Below are positions 29,180 to 39,500 of a stretch of 64,000 nucleotides of DNA, one piece after another; the stretch's first letter is position 1, and every line of letters starts with the position of its first letter. The notes below the pieces were generated by a model that worked only from the letters and a program-made list of their open reading frames with translations, made no database searches and had not been told where the DNA came from. This DNA is from Saitoella complicata NRRL Y-17804 (Eukaryota > Ascomycota > Saitoellomycetes > Saitoellales > Saitoellaceae): contig NW_017567015.1 in NCBI RefSeq assembly GCF_001661265.1, positions 62,001-126,000 of the forward strand, in the 5' to 3' direction. The position numbers and the translations under genes were made by a program.

Positions 29180-32100
29180 ATGCCTAATACGCACCTCTGC
29201 GTCTACGGGTACTTCGAAGTGACTCAAACAAAGAGTCTTTACCTCCTCGGCAGCGCCCTCCCCAAGTTCGTTAGCAAGGAAGACCTCGAGAACGCTCTCC
29301 CCAAGGAGCATTCATTCGTCTGTATCAAGTATGACGACAACAACCGTCCCTCTCCAAACGCGGTTGCTCAACTCCTATTTAACTCCGCCGACGATGCATT
29401 CAAGTATTACGCCAATGTCACGCACATTGAGATTCCGAACGTCGAGGAGCAGCCGGTTCTTGTGACGACCTACAAAGCATTGGCGTTCGCGGAGTCGTGG
29501 AAGGTGCAGGTTGGAGCATTGCCTGCCACTACCACTGCTCTTTATCTTTGTCGTGAGTTTGAAGAGGCGGGGCATATAACCTCCTGCGTCGTCGACGTTA
29601 GGAAAGATGGGACGAGGTCTGCTACCGTCGCGTTCTCCACCTCCGAAGCCGCCACCAAAGCTGTGGAAGCATTCAACGGTAAACTTATCGGAAGCCCCGG
29701 CACCACCATCACCGTCCACAAAATCACACCCTCACCCCGAAATCGCCAGACCGCGGCCTCCGCCTTCACTTTCAACGCCGAACGTCCCGCGTTCGTCCCT
29801 GCTTGCCACATTATCCCGCAACCCACCCCCGAACAAATAGCCGCGGCGAACTGTATTTGGGCCACTGCTTCCGCGAATCGTCTCGCTGCTGCGAATCGCG
29901 CTGCTGCGAATCGGGCTGTGCTCAACGCACAGGCCTCTGTTGGACAAGTGAGAGGTCCGAGTGTGGCTACGACGCCGAACAAGCTTCCTGTTGCTGAACC
30001 TCATAAGGTGACTCTTCGCTCTTTCCATGCCCAGTCTGTCGTGGGTCTTGACATCCATGCGCTCTCAAGCATGGCCAGTCCATGCCAAAGCCTCGACGGG
30101 ACCTGGGGTGGCAGCACGAATGGCGAAGACATGGATATGCCCCCATTCTCTCCTCCTTTGAAAAGTGTCGACGAGGTGCCGTATGGTGATATGAGCATGA
30201 GCGCGTACCCTTTTTCGGATTCTCTAGGTAGTACACACACATGGGACAACCCCGATAGCGAGGAGTTATTGGCGGGTACGGATTGTATGGATATCGTCCG
30301 TGCGCGTCTCCGTGCTGCCTTGATCACTATTCCCGGTGAAGAAGTCCCTAATACGGAGGAACTGGACTTTACGCGTGAGAATGCGCCTTCTCCCGAGTTT
30401 GTACGTCCTGCGCCTATCGTCCAAGTTACCTCGCCGTCGGAGCAGGAGGAGGGCGAGGACAAGGCTCGTGGTCCGTTGAGCGTGCCGGAGAGGAGTCCGG
30501 GGGGGACGCCCCGTCGTCCCTATCAGCCGATGTATGACGCGAGGAAGGGTGGGAAGAGGGGGCAGGGGTTCAAGCCGTTGCCTTCGCAGTCTATACTTTC
30601 CCAGCCTCCTCCTGTTCAGCAAGCGTCTGCACCCATCCTTCAGCCTGCTGCTGCTGCCACCAACTGGGAGGTGGAAGACAATCCCGCCGAAGCCACGAAG
30701 ACCGATTGGTCCGAACACATGTCCATAGACACATTCGCCCCCTCCTCCTGGGACATCGACGAGGAGATGCACGCCGACGCCCCAGACCCATGGACGGCAC
30801 CGGCTCCGAAGGACGAAACCGCCGATCACGAATCGGACACTTGGTCTACAGCCCCTGCTCCCGTTACGGCGCACAATGGACCGGAAAGCGACGAGAGCGG
30901 CGTTAGTAAGCCACCGAAGAAGAAGGTGAAGGGGAGATGGACGTTTGTTGATGACCGGGTTAATGGGAAGTACATCAAGGGGATTGGGCAGTTGTTGACG
31001 CCGGATGACGATGAGCCGAGGCAGTTGCCGCTTCCTTCGAAGAAGAAGGGCCCGGGGGGTAAGCTGCATCAACAGCGGTGGCAGCAGCGCGGAAAGGAAA
31101 TGGATGTGGTCGCATTACCGCATCAAAAGCCATCCATGACACAGCCTGCGGCAATTTCTCCTGTCTCCGTGGGTTTCGAGGATTTCATGCCCACCAGTCC
31201 CCTTGCAAACAACGATGGCCCTTGCCGCGGCCATCCCATCCTCGTCCGCGGCCTCGCACCAACCTTCACTGACGACATGCTCGGCGACATCTTCTATTAC
31301 CGTCTCGGTTCGCGCGGGGTCTTTGACGCCCTCGTTGTGTCTGACCCGCGCACTGGTGTCTCCCGCGGCTTCGGATACGTGTGGCTCGAATCGGAGAAAT
31401 TGGCGGAGGAGGCGGTGAGGAAGTTCGCGCGGACGGGAGGTGAGGAAGGGGAGGAGGGGGAGGGGATGAGTGTGGAGAGGGTTGGGAAGGGAGATTCGAG
31501 GCCGGTAATTGCGATTGGGGTTGCGAGGGGGAAGGGGTTGGATATTGACATGCTCCTCGCCGCTCGCCCCTTCGCTGACACGAACGTCAAGATCGAGGAT
31601 AAACCGGAGACTGAGCAGACCATTGGGGATGCGCAGGCGTATGAGGTTCGTTCCCGCGCAGCCTCAGCGTCGGTCGGAGTGTCAGGGATGGGAGCTGTGC
31701 AGACGGGATTGAGCCCACAGAATCAGGCTGTGTGGAGTCAGTACCAGGCGAGTCAGGCGATGGCTATCGCTATGTCCGTACAGAAAGCGTTTCAGCAAGC
31801 TGCACAGGCTCAGGCTTGGGCACATATGTTTCAGGCTCAAGGTCATGTTCAAGGGCAAGGTTTGCAGGCGAGTCCGTTCCCGAATTACATGAGTAATGCT
31901 ACGAATACAGTGCCGCTGAGGATGGGGTATCCGCTTCCTCAACACCATGCTCATCACCAGCGCCGCAGTCCGCCACAGACGACGAACACGGGAGGTACGG
32001 GGGCATACACGGGTGCCCCGGCTGGTCACCCCCTCGTCAACGCCCCCATCACCCCCGAGATGCCCGGCGCCAAATATCGTCCTCAACCTACTGAGAACAA

Positions 32101-32290
32101 GACCATCGCCGCAGCTGATGAGAAGTGGTTGGAGTTAATCAGCAAGGTCACGCAGCAGAATATGACTGAGTTGTTGCAGTTGATGAATATGTTGCCGAAG
32201 AAGGAGCGTGCGATGTGTTTTTTGTCGGAGGAGTATGGGGTTGAGAAGGTTAGGATGGCGGTTGAGACTTTGGCTATGTTGGGGGATTAG
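29180..32290 (+). CDS. Large RNA-binding protein with three RRM-like domains
   Basis: An intronless frame of 1036 residues. RRM-like segments lie at about 19-85 (LYLLGSALPKFVSKEDLENA), 107-182 (WKVQVGALPATTTALYLCRE) and 684-750 (HPILVRGLAPTFTDDMLGDI, then the RNP1 stretch SRGFGYVWLES). The long linker, 190-680, is Pro/Ser/acidic and disordered. After RRM3 come Gln/Ala/His-rich stretches, and a final helical segment, DEKWLELISKVTQQNMTELL with KKERAMCFLSEEYGVEKVRM, closes the protein. This ending recurs in no family I can name. Likely an mRNA-binding regulator. The start at 29180 (MPNTHLCVYGYFEVTQ) leads directly into RRM1, which supports it. Confidence 0.8.
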   Translation: MPNTHLCVYGYFEVTQTKSLYLLGSALPKFVSKEDLENALPKEHSFVCIKYDDNNRPSPNAVAQLLFNSADDAFKYYANVTHIEIPNVEEQPVLVTTYKALAFAESWKVQVGALPATTTALYLCREFEEAGHITSCVVDVRKDGTRSATVAFSTSEAATKAVEAFNGKLIGSPGTTITVHKITPSPRNRQTAASAFTFNAERPAFVPACHIIPQPTPEQIAAANCIWATASANRLAAANRAAANRAVLNAQASVGQVRGPSVATTPNKLPVAEPHKVTLRSFHAQSVVGLDIHALSSMASPCQSLDGTWGGSTNGEDMDMPPFSPPLKSVDEVPYGDMSMSAYPFSDSLGSTHTWDNPDSEELLAGTDCMDIVRARLRAALITIPGEEVPNTEELDFTRENAPSPEFVRPAPIVQVTSPSEQEEGEDKARGPLSVPERSPGGTPRRPYQPMYDARKGGKRGQGFKPLPSQSILSQPPPVQQASAPILQPAAAATNWEVEDNPAEATKTDWSEHMSIDTFAPSSWDIDEEMHADAPDPWTAPAPKDETADHESDTWSTAPAPVTAHNGPESDESGVSKPPKKKVKGRWTFVDDRVNGKYIKGIGQLLTPDDDEPRQLPLPSKKKGPGGKLHQQRWQQRGKEMDVVALPHQKPSMTQPAAISPVSVGFEDFMPTSPLANNDGPCRGHPILVRGLAPTFTDDMLGDIFYYRLGSRGVFDALVVSDPRTGVSRGFGYVWLESEKLAEEAVRKFARTGGEEGEEGEGMSVERVGKGDSRPVIAIGVARGKGLDIDMLLAARPFADTNVKIEDKPETEQTIGDAQAYEVRSRAASASVGVSGMGAVQTGLSPQNQAVWSQYQASQAMAIAMSVQKAFQQAAQAQAWAHMFQAQGHVQGQGLQASPFPNYMSNATNTVPLRMGYPLPQHHAHHQRRSPPQTTNTGGTGAYTGAPAGHPLVNAPITPEMPGAKYRPQPTENKTIAAADEKWLELISKVTQQNMTELLQLMNMLPKKERAMCFLSEEYGVEKVRMAVETLAMLGD

Positions 32291-32529
32291 CTGCAGCTGT
32301 AGGCGAGAAGTTGAGGCATTCGCTTGCTAAGTACGCGCGGAGTTATGGTATATTTGCAATGCTGAGATACTCAATATATCATTGCTTGTTGCTACCAACG
32401 TCCCTCTCATGGCTCCCATGCCGGCAGCGCAGGTTCGAATTCGGCAGCCGGCTGCATGTGACGTCCAACTTCCAAAACGCGTCTTCCAGCACACCTAACA
32501 AACACCTCCTCAATAACAACCTTGAAACA

Positions 32530-32902
32530 ATGGGCAAACGCTCCAAAGCCGCAAAACCCAAATCCGCCCCCAAAGAAAAACTCTCACAAACCTTCAACTG
32601 CCTCTTCTGCAACCAAGACAACTCCGTCATCTGCAAACTGGATAAAAAAGCGAATGTTGGAACGATCCGGTGTACGAATTGTCATCAGGCATTTCAGACT
32701 GGGATTACGCATTTGAGTGATGCGGTTGATGTTTATAGTGATGTGAGTGCACTCGAGAGGAGGACGAGTGGGTCAGGTGCTAATGGACTTCGTTTTGTAG
32801 TGGATTGATGCGTGCGATGAAGTTAATAAGGAAGGCGGTGGAGGTGGGTTTGCACGGAGGGATAGTTTGGATGGGTATGATGAGGAGGAGTTAGAGGGGT
32901 AA
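32530..32902 (+). CDS. ELF1: Transcription elongation factor ELF1 homologue
   Basis: Two exons, 32530-32742 and 32801-32902, with a 58-nt intron (GTGAGT to TTTTGTAG, branch CTAAT), give 104 residues. A basic N-terminus (MGKRSKAAKPKSAPKEKL) is followed by the four-cysteine zinc ribbon FNCLFCNQDNSV ... IRCTNCHQAFQTG, then VDVYSD/WIDACDEVN, where the intron falls. ELF1 travels with RNA polymerase II and helps it pass nucleosomes. The C-terminus is short and acidic. Confidence 0.93.
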
Positions 32903-33230
32903 ACTCGATCTTGTATGACACGGTAGGATGGGTGTCGCGGATAGGGGAATGGGTGTTGGTTTGGTGGAAGAAGGTGCATTTCGTGTTCTTTGACTCTTTA
33001 CTACGGCGTTCTGGGTTTGTATTTGATGTTTTTTCGCGTCTTCGTACGCGTAGGATTAGGTATGGCATTAGAGTAATCCAAAAAGTTGATCATGATCATG
33101 ATTACTACACCTATGCTCTTCAAATATGTTAAGCTTCTCGGTAAACCCAATGAATCCATCGCTAAACTCCAAAAACAAATTTAAACCTATCCATCCCATA
33201 AACCCAGCTGATATCTTCACCCCTCCGCTC
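32903..33230. other. Convergent intergenic region
   Basis: About 330 bp between the ends of ELF1 and the ERT1-like gene; only the two 3' ends are expected here. Confidence 0.35.
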
Positions 33231-34547
33231 TCACATCGACGTCAAATTTATCGGGATAAAGTTCCCGATAATACACGACGGGATATTATATCTATCCCTT
33301 CGAATTGTAAACGAAAAACAACAACTCAACACCCCCGCCTGTGCTCCATTCGCCCCCCCTGCTCCCTGTCCTTGTCCTTGATTCGTCTTCAAAATACAGC
33401 TCGTCAACACAGCTTTCTGACCGCCATCAAACGCGATATTCCCATACTTCTCCCAATAATTGACCGCCGAATCTTCCGCCATCAACTCATAGATAGCGAG
33501 TCGGCCATCCCGTAGCATTTCGACTGGTACGCCGATTAACTGCGCAAACTCCTTGTTTCCGCGGAAGATCTCGCCTGTGCGTCGCCACAGACATGCCGGG
33601 ACGGAGATACTCGTAAATACCCTATCGTAATCCAACAATAACCTCTCGAACGCTTCTTCGACGAGAATTAAATCGACGTCTGTGAGACTTTGGGCCACGG
33701 CGCGGAATGCCGGACGGAAGCGTTGGAGGGGGACGAGGATTCGGTGGTGGGAGGGTGGTGACATGTGAGATTCCATGTATTTCTGAAGCCGGGCATACCC
33801 TTTCACATAATTAAAAGGCTTCAAGAACCCCGCCTCCAATTTTGCGTTAATCACCTGCTTGAGCCGATCTTCGGGCGACGCATCAGAGGGATCAGAAGCC
33901 GTCAAGAAAAACTTTTCTTTCGCCGCAATTTCCGCGGCATCAGCCTGAGCTTGCGTCGTCATGGCTAGACTCGAGGGATCGGTTGCGGAAACGGTGTTTG
34001 TCGTTGGGTCTTCGATCATGGACAAAAAGTCGTTCAGGACGTTTGATTCTCCACCGGCGTATTCGGAGGCGAAGGTGAATGGTGTTTGGGGGAAGGGATA
34101 GGGTGTTTGTCCAAATGCGAGTGGGTTGAATCCCGGACCTGGTGTTTGGGCTCCGGGGATCATACTCAGATCCAACCCCTCTACACCCGTCCCTGGTCCT
34201 GCTCCGGGTGACTGCGTTCCTGCCATCTGTGCTTCCATCCCACCACCACCCACGAGTTGTGGTTGCTGTACATGCTGGTGGTGTTGTTGATCCAGGATTT
34301 TCGTCCGCCCGCCGGTTTTGGGCGGTGTGTCTTTGACTTCGTCGTGGCAGAGGTGTCCGATGTTTCGTTTTACGCAGCGTGAGCAAGGGCGTGCTGAGTC
34401 GCAGGTCATGTGTGAGCGGCGGCAGTAGACGCAGGCGTGGTTGACCTTTCTGCGTTTGGGCTTTTTGTCATCCTGTTGCTGTTGTTGTTGTTGGTGATCT
34501 GCTGGCGGCTGCTGCTGCTGTTGGTAGGATTGTTGTTGGTCGGCCAT
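33231..34547 (-). CDS. ERT1: Zn(II)2Cys6 regulator of the ERT1/AcuK (RDS2) family
   Basis: 438 residues from the ATG at 34547. After a Gln-rich leader, the DNA-binding cluster reads KRRKVNHACVYCRRSHMTCD then ARPCSRCVKRNIGHLCHDEV, with all six cysteines and the family-specific NHACVYCRRSHMTC form. A long Gln/Gly/Pro linker and a helical region follow, then a PAS-like domain near the C-terminus (GEIFRGNKEFAQLIGVPVEM, then LMAEDSAVNYWEKYGNIAFD). Members of this family activate gluconeogenic genes on non-fermentable carbon. It is read divergently from the methyltransferase, with only 172 bp between starts, so the two share a promoter region. Confidence 0.92.
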   Translation of the reverse strand: MADQQQSYQQQQQPPADHQQQQQQQDDKKPKRRKVNHACVYCRRSHMTCDSARPCSRCVKRNIGHLCHDEVKDTPPKTGGRTKILDQQHHQHVQQPQLVGGGGMEAQMAGTQSPGAGPGTGVEGLDLSMIPGAQTPGPGFNPLAFGQTPYPFPQTPFTFASEYAGGESNVLNDFLSMIEDPTTNTVSATDPSSLAMTTQAQADAAEIAAKEKFFLTASDPSDASPEDRLKQVINAKLEAGFLKPFNYVKGYARLQKYMESHMSPPSHHRILVPLQRFRPAFRAVAQSLTDVDLILVEEAFERLLLDYDRVFTSISVPACLWRRTGEIFRGNKEFAQLIGVPVEMLRDGRLAIYELMAEDSAVNYWEKYGNIAFDGGQKAVLTSCILKTNQGQGQGAGGANGAQAGVLSCCFSFTIRRDRYNIPSCIIGNFIPINLTSM

Positions 34548-34719
34548 GCTGTTTGAATGTTTGATCTCTACAGCAGCTGTAATCGTTGTTACTTGTATTG
34601 GGATCACGTTGAGATAAGGCTCGAGGACGGTGCGCTCGTGAAGATTGCAGGCCTCGCGCCAAACCGCGGGGAGATCAGTCAACGTTACAGGGCCCCATCC
34701 ACCCCCCTCCTCATCCATC

Positions 34720-35715
34720 ATGCCCAATCCAGCAGCCGACTTGACCCAAAAAAACGCCGACTACTACGACAAAGAAGCCACTACCTACGCCCTCGACCCC
34801 TCCAAACTCCACCTCGCCCGCCTCATCTCCACTACAATCCTAACCTCCCCCTCCATTCCCTCCCCCACATTCACCGAATCCTCCACCCGAATCCTCGATT
34901 TCGCGTGTGGTGTTGGGTTATTGAGTCAATGTCTCACACCACACGCGAAGGAGATCGTAGGTGTTGATACGAGTGCGCGGAGTATTGAGGTCTATAATCG
35001 GCGGGTGTGGGAACAGGGGTTGGAGGCCTCTGATATGCGTGGAGTCTGCGCTGACCTCTTAAGCTTGGGCGATGAAGGGGAGAAGCCGGAGCAGGGCGTG
35101 GGGAAGGGGAGTTTTGATGTTGTTGTGTGCAGCATGTCATACCACCACTTCCACTCCATCTCGCACGCAACACAAGTCTTGACGTCTTACCTCAAACCCT
35201 CTGGGTACCTCATCGTTGCCGACATTGCCCGGACTCCGGATACTGTGCGGGCTTTTCAGCGGAATGAGGATATTAAGGAAGTGGTGAGTCATGTGGGGGG
35301 GTTGGAGGTGGAGGAGGTTAGGAGGGTTATGCGAGAGGCGGGGTTAGGGGGGGTTGTGGTGGAGGAGAGGTTGAGGTTTAAGATCAGGGTTAGGGGGGCT
35401 GGGTGTAAACAGACTCACGGTCACTCCCATGGGCATGAGAGTGGAGATGGTCATAGTCATGGAAGTGGTGCTGGTGGCCATTCGCATGGGGATGGACATG
35501 GGCACGGGCACGGGCATGCGCATGGACATAGCCACGGAAAGGGTGGGAATCATAACGGTCCCCACGATGGCCATGGCCACAAGCTCGAACACAAACATGA
35601 GGAGAAAGAGAAAGAGGCGGAGGCGGAGGAGGGCAGGGATGAGCACCCTGATGTCCCGGGCGATAAGGGCGGGCACCCAATGAGTATTTTCATTGCGATC
35701 GGGCAGAAGCAGTAA
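34720..35715 (+). CDS. Class I SAM-dependent methyltransferase with His/Gly-rich tail
   Basis: 331 residues from the ATG at 34720. It has a Rossmann methyltransferase fold: motif I ILDFACGVGLLSQCLTP, acidic end of strand 2 VGVDTSARS, VCADLLSLG, motif IV FDVVVCSMSYHHF, then LKPSGYLIVADI. The catalytic part ends near residue 230. Residues about 235-310 are a tract of repeated His-Gly and His-Ser-His-Gly units, followed by a Lys/Glu helix and an acidic end. The substrate cannot be told from sequence. The tract resembles histidine-rich metal-binding loops of metallochaperones and zinc transporters, so zinc or nickel binding is a plausible inference. Confidence 0.82.
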   Translation: MPNPAADLTQKNADYYDKEATTYALDPSKLHLARLISTTILTSPSIPSPTFTESSTRILDFACGVGLLSQCLTPHAKEIVGVDTSARSIEVYNRRVWEQGLEASDMRGVCADLLSLGDEGEKPEQGVGKGSFDVVVCSMSYHHFHSISHATQVLTSYLKPSGYLIVADIARTPDTVRAFQRNEDIKEVVSHVGGLEVEEVRRVMREAGLGGVVVEERLRFKIRVRGAGCKQTHGHSHGHESGDGHSHGSGAGGHSHGDGHGHGHGHAHGHSHGKGGNHNGPHDGHGHKLEHKHEEKEKEAEAEEGRDEHPDVPGDKGGHPMSIFIAIGQKQ

Positions 35716-35811
35716 CCCAAAACGACGCGATACGCCAGCATCAGCCGTCACGTTCTTTAGCATACATAACCCAATATACCCTTTGATGTTCCTGGCCAAT
35801 TCGAGATGCGT

Positions 35812-36415
35812 TCACTCCACCTTCTCTCTTTCGCGTACCACGCTCTTCAGCAGTCTCCACACCACCCTCACACTAACCCAAACACTAACCCCCACAACCG
35901 CCACAACCCACCCCAACGTACCCAGCAAACTCCTCGGTATCATACCCCACAGAAAGGGATCGAGGATGATATCGAAATCCAGTGGAGGTGGGGAGAGGGA
36001 GTAGGTGGGGAGGTAAGAGCGGTAGGAGGGTATCGCTTGTATTCTCAGCGCTTCGTTGTTGCTGAGGGAGAAGTGGAAGTCAGTGGGGGTCTGTGCACGA
36101 TGGTTAGTGGGAGGAGGGGAATTGAGGGGAGTGGAGAGTGCTTACGGTTGCGGGCCAGCATACGCGGACTTCGTAACGTGTTCCTGGGGTTGTGTCGAGG
36201 GTGTACCACAGTTCGGCACCGTCTTGTACGGTCCAGTCTTCGCGGTCGAGGTGGACTCGGAGCGGGATGTTTGGCTTCACCACCGGACGGTTGTCGTGGT
36301 GTTTCTGATTCGGGGCGTGGTCGATGGCGACGAAGATGGTTTTCTCGGTATTTGCGAGCACCAAACCCGCCATCACAAAGACCATCAACAGTCGTAGCAG
36401 TATCATCTTCACCAT
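35812..36415 (-). CDS. Hypothetical ER-targeted single-span membrane protein
   Basis: Two exons, 36146-36415 and 35812-36090, with a 55-nt intron (GTAAGC to GCACAG, branch CTAAC), give 182 residues. A signal peptide is clear (MVKMILLRLLMVFVMAGLVL, cleavage near Ala-Asn). The luminal part begins with a TEKTIFVA block and contains ELWYTLDTTPGTRYEVRVCW. A hydrophobic segment near 140-165 (TLGWVVAVVGVSVWVSVRVV) with a basic cytosolic tail completes a type I membrane topology. I do not recognise a named family, though the TEKTIF opening looks like a conserved fungal ER protein. It overlaps no neighbour and ends about 100 bp from the methyltransferase stop. Confidence 0.7.
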
Positions 36416-36574
36416 TGCGTTCTATCGTCGACTGTATTTGGTGTTCAGGATTTCGTCGAGGAGGCCCGAGCGGGATCCGGGGTGCGTCGACCTTGCATCC
36501 CGCTCCAACTTTGATTTCCCACACGCCTTTCTCGTCACCCCCTACTCCAATCTCCATCTTGACCAACTTTTCTG

Positions 36575-39500
36575 ATGGCTGAGCTGGTAATCGGTGGTCG
36601 AAAACGTGGAAGTGAGGGTAGAGACGACATCCATCCTCGCAACGTCGGCTTCGACGTGACTTTCCCGGAGAGGAATGGGGGTAGGGGGCATTCAGGGGGA
36701 GCTGCTGGTGTTACGACGTTTAAGCAGCGAGGAGAAATGATCAAAAGTAAAAAACGTGGTCGGCTGGATGTTCTCTTGCTGACCACAAGTTTTACAGAAA
36801 CCGCATCCGACATCCTCCACCGCTTCACATCCTCCTCCCCAACTACACCCCTTTCCGCCGATGAACAAAGTCATATGAAGACAAGGTTGGAGGGTTTTGT
36901 GCCTGTACTAGAGGAGTTTCTGAGTTTGCAGGGCAAGTTGAAGGAGTGGGGGTTCGCGGATGAGATGGATGGACTCGGTAAGAAATTCACACGGGTGTTT
37001 GCGGGGGTGTATGCGCGGTGATGGGTGCTGACAGGGTTGCTGCGGTACAGGGACCGAATTGTGGAACTTGAGTACGAAGATTGCGAGGAACGAGAACGTT
37101 GACAAAAAGGTCGCTTGTCTATGTATGTAGACATGTCGAATGTCCAGTGTGCGATGTATGCTGATATGAGGATGTCTAAAGTACGCGTCGTCGCCTACCT
37201 CTTCATCGAATCCGGCCGGCGCGAAAGTACCGGAAAAGATACAGAAGGTGAGGTGGATCTGCCAGAACTGTCTTCGTACGCTGCTGACAATTCTGTTTTG
37301 CAGGCGCTTTCCGCATCCTCAAAATCGCGAATAAAGCTGCGAGGGCTTGTTTGGACTCAAACGCCCTCTCCCTCGCCACCAAGATCCTCGAACGTGGAGC
37401 CGCATTCCAACGAGATCTCTCTCTCGCTCCCAAAGGCGGAAGCTTGGAGGCGGAGCATGCGAGGTCTTCCTCCGAATTCTTCGTGCTACGGGCTCGATTG
37501 GCGATAAGACAAGGAAACGCCGGGGTGGGTGAGTACATGTACTCCAAATCCACCACGCCCGAACTCCTCCCCCACCTCCCCACCCACACCCTCGAATCCA
37601 TCGCTTCCACAACCTTTACCATTGGCACCGATCTCATCCGTAACGCCTCAAACCAAGCAGACAAAAACGAGGGAATTAAGTGGTTGAGAAGAAGTTATGA
37701 TTTGTTGATGAGGGAGGAGGAGAGGTTGAGTGAGGAGGGGCAGGAGTTGAAGGGTGGGGTTATGCATAATCTTGCGAAAGCCTATTTAAGGAGGGGGGAT
37801 GGGGGGGATGGAGAGAGGGCTAGGATGGTTGTTGGGCAGATTGCCGAGGTTTTATACCAGCGGTGAAGTTGCTAATCATGATGCTGACTCGGGCACAGGC
37901 TTTTCCGACGAGCCAGTGGACGTTCTTACTCAAATTGGAGTTGGTGCAGAAGGAGGGTGGGGATGCGAAGGCTTATCATGACGGTATGCCAAGGGTGTTA
38001 TAGCTTCCCCGTCCCGACGGAACTGACAGACTGACATACAGAACTTGTATCTATGATCGACCTAATACCACTAACAGCGCATTCCTTCCCCTCCATCATC
38101 TCAAAGGTTCACAATCTCGTCTCACGCTCCCCAATCCTCGCCATCGCAGCTCTCGACACCCTTCTTAAGCGTTTACTGTTGACAGACAACGCCGAATGGA
38201 TCGAACAAACACTCATCACCAGACTCTGGGTAACCGCCAAGGATTCAAAAGAGTGTGACCAGGAGTGCGTTCGAGGCGTACTCGAAGTCTTGGATTGTGT
38301 CGAGAGGGGGTGTGGGAAAGCGATGAGTGGGAAAGCGATGCACGCTGGGCAAATCGTATTTTTCGTTCAACGAGCCCTTGGTGCTTGGCTGACACGTAAG
38401 ACAGTTATTGTGGAAAGTCAGCGAGGTTCTCTTTGCGAAGGGTGATTATGGGGCAACGATTAAGTGGTGTGAGGCGGCGAGGCACCCGGTGTTTAGGGGA
38501 GCTGGAGAGTCAAATGAGGCCAAGATTGCAAGGTGCGGAGAGTGTTTCGTGAACTTACGAATAAGCTGACATTCATCACACAGACGTATCATCCTTTCCT
38601 ACCTCGAGCTTCGTCAGTATGGTCCAGCACGCGAGATATTCTCACAGCTCTCGCCAGCAATCCAGTCGGAGGCTATGTCACAGTTTCTCCTTTTACGGCT
38701 CGCACTTGGTTCGCAGGATGAGTCTCTTGCTTTACAGACTCTCACGAACCTCTACACCGCTCCCGGCTTCACACCACAGATGCTATACACCTGCGCCCTC
38801 GACTCACAAGAGATGGGGCAGCAGAAGGTCGCACTCAAAGCGCTGAGGCTAGTGTTGGAGAAAGTCAGGAGTGGGTTGGGTGATGTTGGTGCTGTGAGGA
38901 CCAGTGCGTTGTTGAGGTGTGTCATCAGGTTAACGGAGGGTGAGTTGGACAAGTTGACGACAGTGGGGATGAATGATGTGGGGCAACTTTGTGAGCATTT
39001 CGAAACAGGTCAGAGCAACAGTAGAAACAAACAACGGATGTGAAACTGACGAAAACTCTGACAGCGGCGGTGTATGCGAAACAGGCGAGGCAGAAGCCTG
39101 ATGGTCAGAGGAGTCAGCAGTTTGATTTGAAGGAACTTGATTGGTTTTCGAAGAATGCGTTTAATTTTGCGGTGAAGGGGTGTACCGCATGGCCTTCGGA
39201 GTCTGTGGTTCGGTTGGCGGAGGTGTGCATGAAGGTAATAAATATCGAATGTATTCGTTATACGTTTCGCTGATTGTCGACGTTATTACAGGTGAAAAAA
39301 GCAAGACAGCAGGACCTATTGACTGATGATTCTGATTACGGCTTTTGTGCAGTTTCTGAATTTGTACCCCGCCGATATGGATACCGAAGCGCGTAAGGAG
39401 ATGCTCGGACGACAGTTCTTGTGTCTGTACACCTGTGTTTGTGCACTCACATTCCTCGGTCGGAAAGAGGACAACATCGACATTCAGGTACAACGTTGGT

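Noticed and set aside
32425-32460. tRNA-like GGTTCGAATTC box
   Set aside because: The surrounding bases cannot fold into a cloverleaf and no A box lies at the right distance upstream.
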